Assembly (NCBI GenBank): GCA_030831135.1
Contig: JAURLR010000196.1
Coordinates: 1 to 9,452 of the forward strand
Direction of reading: 5' to 3'
Length of the DNA stretch: 9,452 bases
Source: Alphaproteobacteria bacterium
GTDB lineage: Bacteria > Pseudomonadota > Alphaproteobacteria > UBA6615
This document shows positions 1 to 6,195 of this stretch, in pieces. The position numbers and the translations under genes are program-made. Positions within the stretch are counted from its first letter, which is position 1, and each line of letters opens with the position of its first letter. The notes under the pieces were generated by a model. The model saw only the letters and a list, made by a program, of their open reading frames with translations, had not been told where the DNA came from and did no database searches.

Positions 1-1084
1 CTTGGGCGCGGGTCTGTTCGATGCAGGCACGCAGGCACGCCATATCCGTCTCGGCCGACCAGTAGAAATCGGGCAGAGGGCGTTCATTTTTGAAGAAATT
101 CCGGTCGGCATAGCGGGGGCCTTCAAGCCAGTAGATCCCGCGCACATATTCACGCCAGCCGATGATCTGCCGGATAAACCCCTCGGCCGCGTTCAGGGGA
201 ACTTCGCCAGACAGGTAGGCTGCTTCGACCCGGCGACAGATCATGCGCGCATCCAGCAGGCCGACATTGAGGTAAAGAGCGATCACGGCGTGATAGAGGA
301 ACGGTTCGTCCGTCAGCATGGCATCCTGGTAATCGCCAAACCCGGGAAGCGCCTCCGCGACGAATTTCTCCAACGCGGCTTCGGCGTCTTTACGGGTCAC
401 CGCGAACCAGAAGGGTTCGAGGTCGCCAAAATTCCCGGCGAAACGGGTCTCGACGAGCGCCAAGACCTGTTCGGTGATTGTGTCTGGGTGTGTTTTGGTG
501 GGCGTCGGAAACCGCATTTCGCTCTGTGGCGGTTTCCTGTTCTCGGCGTCGTAATTCCACTTTCCGCCAACCGGCTTTCCAGCGTCCATCAGCAGGCCGG
601 TTTCGCGCCGCATGTCGCGATAGAAATTTTCCATCCGGAGTTGCGCGCGGCCCTCTGCCCAGTCCGCGAATTTCGCCCGCGAACAGAAGAAGCGGTCATC
701 GTCGAGAATCCGGAGAGGCACCGTGATCGTCTTGGCGCAGTCTTCAAGTGCGGACCGCAGCCGCCACTCGCCCGGTTCCGTGACGAGCACCGACCCGCAA
801 TTGTGGCGTGACACCGCCCGTTCGATCTCTCCGGTGATCGTGCCGGTGTTCCCCTCGTCGTCGAGCCTGACGAGATCGACGGTCCAGCCAAGCTGCTCGA
901 GCTCGGCTGCGAAATGGCGCATGGCCGACAGCACGAAGGCGATCTTCTTCTTGTGATGCGGGACGTAGCCGGTCTCCGCTGCCACTTCACTGATCAGCAC
1001 GACATCGCGATCCCTGTTGGCGGCGCGAAGCGATGTTATGTCCGGCGAAAGCTGATCCCCCAGAATGGGAATGAGATTGCGCAC
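1..1084 (-). CDS. FeS-BCP/CryB-type (6-4) photolyase-like protein, C-terminus cut by window edge
   Basis: This gene is probably a light-driven DNA repair enzyme or cryptochrome of the iron-sulfur bacterial photolyase family (deoxyribodipyrimidine photolyase-related, PhrB/CryB type). The minus strand gives 361 residues without a stop. It opens with MRNLIPILGDQLS, the family's N-terminal antenna-domain signature. It continues with ILDDDRFFCSRAKFADWA (about 127-143), GGKWNYDAENRK (173-184) and a flavin-domain stretch IIGWREYVRGIYW (307-319). From the GTG start, Trp342 and Cys350 fall at the numbers I recall for an electron-transfer Trp and the first cluster Cys of Agrobacterium PhrB. The other three cluster cysteines would lie beyond the window (family about 510 residues). 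I chose GTG at 1084, preceded by AAGG. An in-frame ATG at 1126 would add 14 residues, overlap the upstream gene and lacks a ribosome site. The 97-residue membrane protein gene ends 19 bases upstream, so the two are probably co-transcribed. Family confidence is high; 6-4 repair versus cryptochrome signalling is not decidable here. Confidence 0.9.
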   Translation of the reverse strand, partial: MRNLIPILGDQLSPDITSLRAANRDRDVVLISEVAAETGYVPHHKKKIAFVLSAMRHFAAELEQLGWTVDLVRLDDEGNTGTITGEIERAVSRHNCGSVLVTEPGEWRLRSALEDCAKTITVPLRILDDDRFFCSRAKFADWAEGRAQLRMENFYRDMRRETGLLMDAGKPVGGKWNYDAENRKPPQSEMRFPTPTKTHPDTITEQVLALVETRFAGNFGDLEPFWFAVTRKDAEAALEKFVAEALPGFGDYQDAMLTDEPFLYHAVIALYLNVGLLDARMICRRVEAAYLSGEVPLNAAEGFIRQIIGWREYVRGIYWLEGPRYADRNFFKNERPLPDFYWSAETDMACLRACIEQTRAQ

Positions 1085-1103
1085 AGACTTGCCTTGGGTA
1101 GGC

Positions 1104-1397
1104 TCAGGCGCCCCACACGTCGTCATAGCGCGCGGTGCCGTCCGCCTTCGGATGGTCGCGATAGGTGGTCATCTTACGCGCTGAATCGAAGGTTGCGCCG
1201 GTGACGGCGACGCCCATTGCAAAGAGCACATGCACGGCGACGAGTTCTCCGTACCACAGCCATGCACCGGCCATCGTGCAGAAGATGGTCGTCCACATGA
1301 GGCTCAGCACCACCATGATCTGGAAACGCTGCTGTGGCAGAAGAGCGCGCAGCGGGTTGCGGTTGGAATCCATAATGGTCTTGTAAATCGACAGCAT
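1104..1397 (-). CDS. Small two-helix membrane protein of unknown function
   Basis: I do not recognise a named function. The product is 97 residues. A basic N-terminal segment (residues 1-25) is followed by two hydrophobic helices at about 26-48 and 50-70. A hydrophilic tail ends ADGTARYDDVWGA. It is therefore likely an inner-membrane hairpin protein with both ends on the same side. I chose ATG at 1397 because GGAGG lies 8 bases upstream. The open frame extends to 1544, but that extension has no comparable ribosome site and reads like non-coding sequence. The gene ends 19 bases before the photolyase start on the same strand, which suggests a two-gene operon. Whether it helps the photolyase or merely shares its promoter cannot be judged from sequence. 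Confidence 0.72.
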   Translation of the reverse strand: MLSIYKTIMDSNRNPLRALLPQQRFQIMVVLSLMWTTIFCTMAGAWLWYGELVAVHVLFAMGVAVTGATFDSARKMTTYRDHPKADGTARYDDVWGA

Positions 1398-1559
1398 TGA
1401 ACAGACCTCCGTGAGAAACAGCCTGTTTACGCCGGATCCCGGAGCGCGGATCAGGGCGAGAGTATGTGGCTTGCTCAAGGGAGCTATGCACCTGGCGGAC
1501 ATCCAGCTTCTCACGGGTTTCGTACACACGGTCAGAACAAACAATCAAGAGAAGCAACG

Positions 1560-1640
1560 ATGTTCCGTTATCTGTGCCGTATTGGTGAAAAGATATCCTC
1601 CAGCCGCTCACGCGGATACTGGTCCAGCCGACCTTACTGA
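1560..1640 (+). CDS. Possible 26-residue small protein (or the body of a small RNA)
   Basis: This short frame begins at an ATG preceded by a purine-rich AGAGAAG with a 5-base spacer and ends at TGA, 19 bases before a strong terminator. It would encode 26 residues starting MFRYLCRIGEK and ending RPY, rich in Arg and Ser, with no membrane segment. I recognise no family. Its position just before a plus-strand terminator, with no other plus-strand gene upstream, is the main reason to list it. The same arrangement fits a non-coding small RNA of roughly 100-200 bases ending at the terminator. Treat it as a hypothesis. Confidence 0.22.
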   Translation: MFRYLCRIGEKISSSRSRGYWSSRPY

Positions 1641-1659
1641 TCTTGCATGGTCATTTTGA

Positions 1660-1690
1660 AACGCCCGGCATTTTGCCGGGCGTTTTGTTT
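1660..1690 (+). terminator. Strong rho-independent terminator
   Basis: There is a perfect 11-base inverted repeat, AACGCCCGGCA then a TTT loop then TGCCGGGCGTT. It is followed by TTGTTT, giving a T-rich run on the plus strand. The left flank, read on the minus strand, is TCAAAATG, a poorer tail, so the plus orientation is favoured. It lies downstream of the possible small ORF at 1560 and 213 bases before the mgtE-like start. It may insulate that gene from an upstream small transcript. Confidence 0.82.
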
Positions 1691-1902
1691 ATCCGGCATG
1701 GCCCGAATGAACGGCGCCGTGCATGTGATGCCCGGGTTCCGTTTTCTGCGTTTGCTCTCGCCGCGAACCGTTGCGGAAGATATGAACTGGAAATGCGAAT
1801 AGGATTGTTTCGACAGGTTACACGGCACCGCAGGCGTGACCGGTCAGGAAGAACGGGTTGCCGTATCACGACGCCCAATCACATACGGAGGCGTGCGACT
1901 TG

Positions 1903-2889
1903 ATGGCATCCCCAGCATTGTCAGACGAGATCTTTTTCAGAGAAACCGCCGGGACCTATATGGTCACGCATATACCGCGGGCCTTCACGGGCACCTCGAT
2001 CAAAACCGTGATCGAGTCACTGCATGGCAACAGGTTCGAGTGTGCGGACACGGTATTCGTCACGGATGACGACGGCCGCCTGGAAGGGATAGTCCGGATC
2101 AGTGAGCTCTTTGCCAATTTGGATGGCCCGATCGGCGACATCATGGAGCCCGAACATGAGGCCGTTCAGACCGGTGATGATCAGGAACAGATCGCCGTTC
2201 TGGCGATGCGCCTGAACATGATTGCCATTCCCGTTGTGGACAAGGACGACCGACTGATTGGCGCGGTACCTCCCGAATCCCTGTTCAGAATTCTTCGTGC
2301 CGAGCACATGGAGGACCTGCAACGGTTTGCCGGAATTGTGGCGCATGAAGAAGGGCCCCATGTGGCGCTGGATGCCTCCCTCTACAACCGGTTTCGCCGT
2401 CGGCTTCCCTGGCTGGTCTTCGGATTGATTGCGTCCTCCTTCATCACCGCGCTCATGACGGGGTTCGAGCAGACATTGTCCGAGAATGTGGCGGTGGCGT
2501 TTTTTGTGCCCGCCCTCGTCTATGTCGCGGGGGCGATCGGGAGCCAGGCCGTATCGGTCGCGGTGCGTGGTCTTTCCACGGAGAATATCTCGATTGGAAG
2601 ACTGCTTCAGGATGAAATCATCATTGGTCTGGCGATTGGCCTGACCCTTGGCGCGATCACCTTTGTCTCGGTGTTCGTCTTCTTTGGTGACATCGCCTTG
2701 TCTCTGGCCGTGGGGCTTGCCGTCCTTGGGGGCGGGGCGGTCTCGGCCGTTGTGGGCTTTGTCCTGCCGTGGTCATTCCAGCGTCTTGGATCGGACCCCG
2801 CACTTGGAAGCGGGCCGGTCTGCACGATTGTGCAGGATGTGGCGAGTTTGTCCTTGTACTTTGTTCTAGTGATCACCCTGGTTATCTGA
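1903..2889 (+). CDS. MgtE-family magnesium channel/transporter lacking the N domain
   Basis: This is a membrane protein of the MgtE/SLC41 family, which carries Mg2+ (and sometimes other divalent ions) into the cytoplasm. It has 328 residues. Two CBS modules lie at about 16-73 and 79-134, then a linker or plug helix. A five-helix channel domain follows, with helices near 171-190, 197-222, 239-260, 264-290 and 305-327. The family's second-helix motif appears as PALVYVAGAIGSQAVSVAVRGLS. The last-helix signature is DPALGSGP followed 14 residues on by Asp, that is Asp298 and Asp312. These match the two pore aspartates of Thermus MgtE (418 and 432) in spacing. Typical MgtE is about 450 residues with an N-terminal superhelical sensor domain, which is missing here. 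I chose ATG 1903 because GGAGG lies 11 bases upstream; a TTG at 1858 is in frame but has no such site. With the sensor half missing, Mg2+ gating probably relies on the CBS pair alone (inference). Confidence 0.9.
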   Translation: MASPALSDEIFFRETAGTYMVTHIPRAFTGTSIKTVIESLHGNRFECADTVFVTDDDGRLEGIVRISELFANLDGPIGDIMEPEHEAVQTGDDQEQIAVLAMRLNMIAIPVVDKDDRLIGAVPPESLFRILRAEHMEDLQRFAGIVAHEEGPHVALDASLYNRFRRRLPWLVFGLIASSFITALMTGFEQTLSENVAVAFFVPALVYVAGAIGSQAVSVAVRGLSTENISIGRLLQDEIIIGLAIGLTLGAITFVSVFVFFGDIALSLAVGLAVLGGGAVSAVVGFVLPWSFQRLGSDPALGSGPVCTIVQDVASLSLYFVLVITLVI

Positions 2890-2925
2890 GGGGGCTGGTC
2901 AACGGGTTCGCGCGCGCGGCAATCG

Positions 2926-3339
2926 CTAGCTGCGGCGCGCGGCCCATCGCTGCATCCGTGGTCGTAGTCTGAGGAAGATCGCGTAAATCCGGTTCAGCAC
3001 CCAAAGCACCGGCGGAAACTGTGCGGTGCGGCCCAGCAGGCGAAACCGTGGCAGGGCCGTCCAGAGATGGGCAAAGGCTGCGGCACCGTCGAGCAGTTCC
3101 CCGTCCGATGACCGCACATGAAACCGGGCCAGTGCCGATGCGCGGGTCAGGCCGGCGGGCAGGGGTTCCGCGCCGGGCTTGCTGATATCTGTCCACTGGA
3201 TGTCGGAGCCACCCGGTAGCCTCTGGTAGAACGCGATTTCCCGGGTACACAAGGGACATGCACCATCATAATAGACTTCCGGCGCTGGCTTTCCTGCAGG
3301 GGTGTTGCGCGGCTCGGGTTCAACAGACATGGGGTTCAT
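2926..3339 (-). CDS. DCC-family (DUF393) thiol-disulfide oxidoreductase-like protein
   Basis: The product is a small cytoplasmic protein of 137 residues from the DUF393/DCC family, thought to act in thiol-disulfide exchange. The defining motif is near the N-terminus: YYDGACPLCTREI at residues 23-35, with Asp25 and the Cys28-Pro-Leu-Cys31 pair. The later family region ALARFHVRSSDGELLDGAAAFAHLW (68-92) and the basic C-terminal helix are also present. There is no signal peptide. The start is uncertain. ATG 3339 has AAGG with a 5-base spacer, while ATG 3330, three codons in, has AGGA with a 9-base spacer; the mature protein hardly differs. The gene faces the mgtE-like gene tail to tail, 36 bases apart, and I see no clear terminator between them. 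Its redox partner is unknown. Confidence 0.88.
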   Translation of the reverse strand: MNPMSVEPEPRNTPAGKPAPEVYYDGACPLCTREIAFYQRLPGGSDIQWTDISKPGAEPLPAGLTRASALARFHVRSSDGELLDGAAAFAHLWTALPRFRLLGRTAQFPPVLWVLNRIYAIFLRLRPRMQRWAARRS

Positions 3340-3535
3340 TCCTGCCTTGAGGGGGAGTGCTCGTTACGCCGCGCCCGCCGGCCCGGATCATGCGCGCGCC
3401 ATGTTGCAGCCGTCGCGGATATCATTGTTCTGCCATTGGTGGGGCGTCACATTGGGGGTAGCTTGCGTGATGTGCTAGGTTCGCGCAGCAACAGGTTTGC
3501 CCGTTACCCGGGTGTCCAAGCAGGAGAATTGAGTC

Positions 3536-3967
3536 ATGGCCAAAGAAGATCCGTTCAAGCAGTTCAGTGACTTTCAGAAGAGTCTCGCGCAGTTCAAGAT
3601 TCCGGGCATCGACCCCGACCAGTGGGTCAAGGTCTACGAACAGAATGTCGCGGCCGTGACCCAGGCCAACCAGACCTTTCTGACGGGCATGCAGGCCTTT
3701 GTCGAAAAGCAGGCCGCGATGCTGCAGGAAAGCATGAAAAATTCAGAGGCTGCCATCAAGGAAGCCTCCGAAGCAGGCGAGCCGACGGCCAAGGCCGCCC
3801 ATCAGGTCGAGCGCGCCAAGGCTGCTTATGAAAAGGCTCTGGCGGATATGAACGAAATTTCCGAGATCATGACCAAGACCAACGCCGAGGCGATCGACGT
3901 CATCAACAAGCGGATCAACGATTCCTTTGCCGAAGTGCAGACGATCCTGTCGGAAAAGAAGAGCTAG
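3536..3967 (+). CDS. Phasin family protein (polyhydroxyalkanoate granule-associated)
   Basis: Phasins coat polyhydroxyalkanoate granules and control their number and size. The product is 143 residues, a usual length. It opens MAKEDPFKQFSDFQKSLAQF with the pattern of short Phe-rich amphipathic segments seen in the family, then IPGIDPDQWVKVYEQNVAAV. The remainder (about 31-140) is almost entirely amphipathic helix rich in Ala, Glu, Lys and Gln, with no Cys, typical of the phasin coiled coil. ATG 3536 has AGGAG 9 bases upstream. No polymer synthase or depolymerase gene is in view, so the link to polyester storage rests on the family. The gene is single: the next gene downstream is convergent, with only 6 bases between stop codons. 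A weak -35/-10-like pair (TTGGGG, TAGGTT) sits near 3452-3481, but I would not rely on it. Confidence 0.88.
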   Translation: MAKEDPFKQFSDFQKSLAQFKIPGIDPDQWVKVYEQNVAAVTQANQTFLTGMQAFVEKQAAMLQESMKNSEAAIKEASEAGEPTAKAAHQVERAKAAYEKALADMNEISEIMTKTNAEAIDVINKRINDSFAEVQTILSEKKS

Positions 3968-3973
3968 TTCGCA

Positions 3974-4582
3974 TTACGGCACCAGCCAGGTGCCCGGCCA
4001 TGCATTGCCTTTTCGGGTGAATCGCGCGCGTCGATGTCCGCGTGCGTCGAGAAACAGCCATTCAAGCGTTTCCACCTGAAGGGTTGCGACCAGAAAATTC
4101 TCTGATCCGCCGTCGTTGAAGCCGGTGTCGGGCATGATGTCATGCGTGACGTCCAGAGGGCTGTCGATGACCGTGCCCGGGGCCTGGGTGACCTGATAGA
4201 CGATACGGCTCATCGGCTGGGTTTGCTGCCACGCCTGATTGGCCAAGGGGTCATCCATGTGCAGATGAACTCGCCCGTCAATTTGTAGTTGCACTTTCCG
4301 CTGTAGATCATAGACGTGCAGGCCCGCGCGCGGGTCTGCACGCAATTCGTTGATCTTGCCCGATCGCCGGTCTGTGTGAAACCGCACTTGCCTCGATGCC
4401 GTTTCGAATCCGCGCAGGACAACGGTCCGCATGCGCGGTGCACCATCGGTGCCGATGGTCGCCAATGTCGGCGTGTGGGTTGGCACACGCCGGTTTCCGG
4501 CACCTTCGGCGAGAATATTCCATGCGGTCTCCAGCGCAGCATCAAGGTCGGTGTAGTGTGCGGGGGTTTCGGGTTGGGTCAT
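3974..4582 (-). CDS. Pyridoxamine 5'-phosphate oxidase-like flavin split-barrel protein
   Basis: This is a cytoplasmic FMN-binding split-barrel protein of the pyridoxamine phosphate oxidase superfamily. The product is 202 residues from ATG 4582. The early strands read TPTLATIGTDGAPRMRTVVLR (38-58), and the classical FMN-phosphate region FHTDRRSGKINEL is at 68-80. It ends with a Trp-containing tail, RFTRKGNAWPGTWLVP. It lacks the C-terminal dimerisation/PLP-binding motif (RLHDR type) of true PdxH, so I do not call it pdxH; it is more like the alr4036-type family (PF12766). The substrate is unknown. The open frame extends back to 4660, but ATG 4582 starts the conserved part. A possible AGGGA lies about 13 bases upstream, which is weak. 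It is divergent from the gene at 4660, sharing a short intergenic region, and convergent with the phasin gene. Confidence 0.83.
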   Translation of the reverse strand: MTQPETPAHYTDLDAALETAWNILAEGAGNRRVPTHTPTLATIGTDGAPRMRTVVLRGFETASRQVRFHTDRRSGKINELRADPRAGLHVYDLQRKVQLQIDGRVHLHMDDPLANQAWQQTQPMSRIVYQVTQAPGTVIDSPLDVTHDIMPDTGFNDGGSENFLVATLQVETLEWLFLDARGHRRARFTRKGNAWPGTWLVP

Positions 4583-4659
4583 CGTATGGCTGTGGTCCCT
4601 GACCTTCGATATCGGATTCGTTGCGCGCATGTGTCGGCGAATTCCGCTATTCTTGGGCA

Positions 4660-4905
4660 ATGCTCGACACTCTGCAAATTTTCTCCATCGCAGTTGAGGC
4701 CATCATTGCGGTGATCTTCCTGCTGATTGCCATCCGGGGCCGCGTATTCATGTTCGGGCTGGTGCTCACCTTCACCATATATGTGATCTATGACCTTGCG
4801 CGGCAGTTCGCCTGGGATGTGCCGCAACCGGTTCTGGTGGTCGGATTTCTTGTGGCTGCAGTTTCTGCGCTGTACTCTGCGGTGAAACTGTACCGAAGGC
4901 TTTAG
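4660..4905 (+). CDS. Small hydrophobic membrane protein heading the split nitrile hydratase cluster
   Basis: This 81-residue protein is not recognised as a named family. It consists almost wholly of hydrophobic helices at about 6-23, 25-44 and 53-73, ending in the basic tail KLYRRL, so it is likely an integral inner-membrane protein. I chose ATG 4660 over the in-frame TTG at 4621 because hydrophobic coding sequence begins there. Neither start has a Shine-Dalgarno site. TATTCT at 4648-4653, seven bases upstream of the ATG, resembles a -10 box, which would make the mRNA leaderless (tentative). Only 28 bases separate its stop from the next gene, so it is probably in the same operon as the nitrile hydratase-like subunits. 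A role in uptake or anchoring is conceivable, but nothing in the sequence shows it. Confidence 0.66.
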   Translation: MLDTLQIFSIAVEAIIAVIFLLIAIRGRVFMFGLVLTFTIYVIYDLARQFAWDVPQPVLVVGFLVAAVSALYSAVKLYRRL

Positions 4906-4933
4906 CGGGGGTGCCCGTGACCCTGGGGGAAAC

Positions 4934-5251
4934 ATGGCAGATAAACTGACAACGGATATTGGCGGTGATCCCGCTGGACCGATCCCGCTGGAGGGCCGAG
5001 ATCAGCTGTTTTGGGAAAAGCAGATGATCGCGGCTTTCAACCTGCTTCAGGTGAAAGGGGTCGTCGTCACGGACGAATTCCGGCGCACGGTCGAGGAAAT
5101 GCCGGCTGACTATTATGCCGGTTCGACATTTTATGGCCGGCGTCTCGATGGCATGGTGCGTTTGCTCATCGAGAAGGGTGTGATCGACGCAGATGCGTTC
5201 GAAGCACGAGTACGGGAAATACTCGAATCCGGAACGCGTGATCATGTCTGA
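4934..5251 (+). CDS. Nitrile hydratase-type beta subunit, N-terminal half as a separate protein
   Basis: The 105-residue product matches the helical N-terminal domain of nitrile hydratase beta. It has an opening DIGGDPAGPIPLEG, then WEKQMIAAFNLL (27-38), DEFRRTVEEMPADYYAGSTFYGRRLDG (47-73) and LLIEKGVIDADAFEARV (77-93). Arg50 in DEFRR aligns by motif with the conserved beta arginine that hydrogen-bonds the oxidised cysteine claw of alpha. In ordinary nitrile hydratases this region is fused to the SH3-like C-terminal domain. Here the protein stops after it, as in thiocyanate hydrolase beta and one of the toyocamycin nitrile hydratase subunits. GGGGGAA lies just upstream of ATG 4934. The stop overlaps the next gene by 8 bases, implying translational coupling. 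Alternatively it could be a free nitrile hydratase accessory (cobalt-loading) protein, since those resemble this domain. The adjoining beta C-terminal gene makes the subunit role more likely. Confidence 0.82.
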   Translation: MADKLTTDIGGDPAGPIPLEGRDQLFWEKQMIAAFNLLQVKGVVVTDEFRRTVEEMPADYYAGSTFYGRRLDGMVRLLIEKGVIDADAFEARVREILESGTRDHV

Positions 5252-5552
5252 GACCACGCCAAGCTATGCGGTGGGAGACCGGGTGCGAATTCTTGATATC
5301 GGCAAGCCGGGTCATGTTCGCACCCCGACTTATGTCCGGCACAAGATCGGCACCATTGAGCGGTTTTGCGGGATGTTTGAAAACCCCGAAGACAAGGCCT
5401 ATGGGCGCTGGGGTTTGCCACCGATCCCATTGTATCGCGTCCAGCTCAAACAGGGTGATATCTGGCCCGACTATGATGGCGGGCCGGGAGATGTTCTCGA
5501 AATCGAAATTTACGATCACTGGTTGGCACCTGCCGGGGAGGCCACACGATGA
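5244..5552 (+). CDS. Nitrile hydratase-type beta subunit, C-terminal SH3-like half as a separate protein
   Basis: The 102-residue product is the SH3-like barrel of nitrile hydratase beta. It starts SYAVGDRVRILDIGKPGHVRTP, then YVRHKIGTIERFCGMFENPED (30-50), AYGRWGLPPIPLYRVQL (52-68) and DIWPDYDG (72-79). It ends LEIEIYDHWLAPA. Arg26 in GHVRTP corresponds by motif to the second conserved beta arginine contacting the cysteine claw. Among known three-part enzymes it corresponds to the thiocyanate hydrolase alpha subunit. I chose ATG 5244, where the protein's family region begins and where it overlaps the upstream stop by 8 bases; an earlier in-frame ATG at 5193 lies deep inside the upstream gene. 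Its own stop overlaps the alpha gene's start as ATGA. It should form a heterotrimer unit with its two neighbours. Confidence 0.86.
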   Translation: MSETTPSYAVGDRVRILDIGKPGHVRTPTYVRHKIGTIERFCGMFENPEDKAYGRWGLPPIPLYRVQLKQGDIWPDYDGGPGDVLEIEIYDHWLAPAGEATR

Positions 5553-6187
5553 GTACCCATGACCATAACCATGATCATGATGATCATGCCCCGACCCGCG
5601 AAGACGACGATCTGGAGTTGACCGAAGGTGAGGCTCGCTTTCTGGCCCTCAAGAGCCTGTTGATCGAGGGCGGCGTCATGACGGCGGACGAAATCCGTGC
5701 GCGGATGGAATTTAATGAGCGCGGCAGCCCGCATCAGGCAGCGCGTATGATCGCGCGAGCCTGGCTGGACCCGGACTATAAGGCACGCATGCTTGCCGAC
5801 ACCAAAGCCGCCGCCGCAGAATTGGGCATCGAGGCCACCGAAGCGGCACTGGTCACAATCGAGAATACGCCCGAACGGCACAACATGGTCGTTTGCACAC
5901 TTTGCTCCTGCTATCCGCGTTCGCTGCTGGGAGAGCCGCCGGCGTTCTATGTCAGCAAGGCCTATCGGTCCCGGGCGGTACGCGAGCCCCGTAAGGTCCT
6001 GCGAGAGTTTGGGGTCGAAATTCCCGATGCCGTTGATATCGCCGTCCATGACAGCAATGCCGACCTGCGCTACGTGATCATGCCCATGCGCCCGGCCGGG
6101 ACCGAAGGGTTGAACGAAGAGGAGCTTGCCGCTTTGATCGCCCGCGACAGTGTTGTGGGCTGTGCCCTGCCCGTTGCGCCTGCCTGA
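5549..6187 (+). CDS. Nitrile hydratase/thiocyanate hydrolase-type catalytic alpha subunit, cobalt type
   Basis: This is the metal-bearing catalytic subunit of a nitrile hydratase superfamily enzyme, which would add water to a nitrile or hydrolyse thiocyanate in the cytoplasm. It has 212 residues. The metal motif VCTLCSC gives Cys116, Cys119, Ser120 and Cys121; Thr after the first Cys is the cobalt-type signature (iron types have Ser). After it come AYRSRAVREPRKVLREFGVEIP (138-159), RYVIMPMRPAGTEG (174-187) and ARDSVVG. Length and spacing fit nitrile hydratase alpha. The extra loop I recall before the claw in thiocyanate hydrolase gamma is absent. Two oddities: the claw is followed by CYPRSLLG rather than the usual CYPWP, and the N-terminus is a His/Asp repeat with His at 4, 6, 8, 10 and 13. 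GGGGAGG precedes ATG 5549, which overlaps the upstream stop as ATGA. No separate activator gene is recognisable in the window. Confidence 0.92.
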   Translation: MSTHDHNHDHDDHAPTREDDDLELTEGEARFLALKSLLIEGGVMTADEIRARMEFNERGSPHQAARMIARAWLDPDYKARMLADTKAAAAELGIEATEAALVTIENTPERHNMVVCTLCSCYPRSLLGEPPAFYVSKAYRSRAVREPRKVLREFGVEIPDAVDIAVHDSNADLRYVIMPMRPAGTEGLNEEELAALIARDSVVGCALPVAPA

Positions 6188-6195
6188 CCTGAACC

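Larger units (their letters stand above)
1398..1902. other. Intergenic region between divergent genes, with terminator and possible small transcript
   Basis: About 500 bases separate the minus-strand membrane-protein gene from the plus-strand mgtE-like gene. Several open frames cross it on both strands, but none has a good ribosome site or recognisable family features. Its one clear element is a strong hairpin with a T-rich tail at 1660-1690. That hairpin needs a plus-strand transcript starting inside this region, because the nearest upstream gene points the other way. The part from 1691 to 1886 should hold the promoter of the mgtE-like gene. I could not pick out a convincing -35/-10 pair or a Mg2+-sensing leader. 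Confidence 0.6.

Noticed and set aside
2..811. Long plus-strand open frame (269 codons) at the left edge
   Set aside because: It is antisense to the photolyase frame, whose translation carries clear family motifs; the plus-strand product has none.
2905..2945. GCGCGCGGC direct repeats between the mgtE-like and DCC-family genes
   Set aside because: Two short GC-rich copies are expected by chance in this base composition and have no terminator or recombination features.
3974..4582. Calling the flavin protein pdxH
   Set aside because: The C-terminal region lacks the PLP-binding and dimerisation motif of PdxH; only the FMN split-barrel part matches.
5549..6187. Calling the cluster thiocyanate hydrolase (scnBAC) outright
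   Set aside because: The subunit split and order fit, but the alpha-like subunit lacks the extra loop before the claw that I recall from thiocyanate hydrolase gamma, so substrate cannot be assigned.
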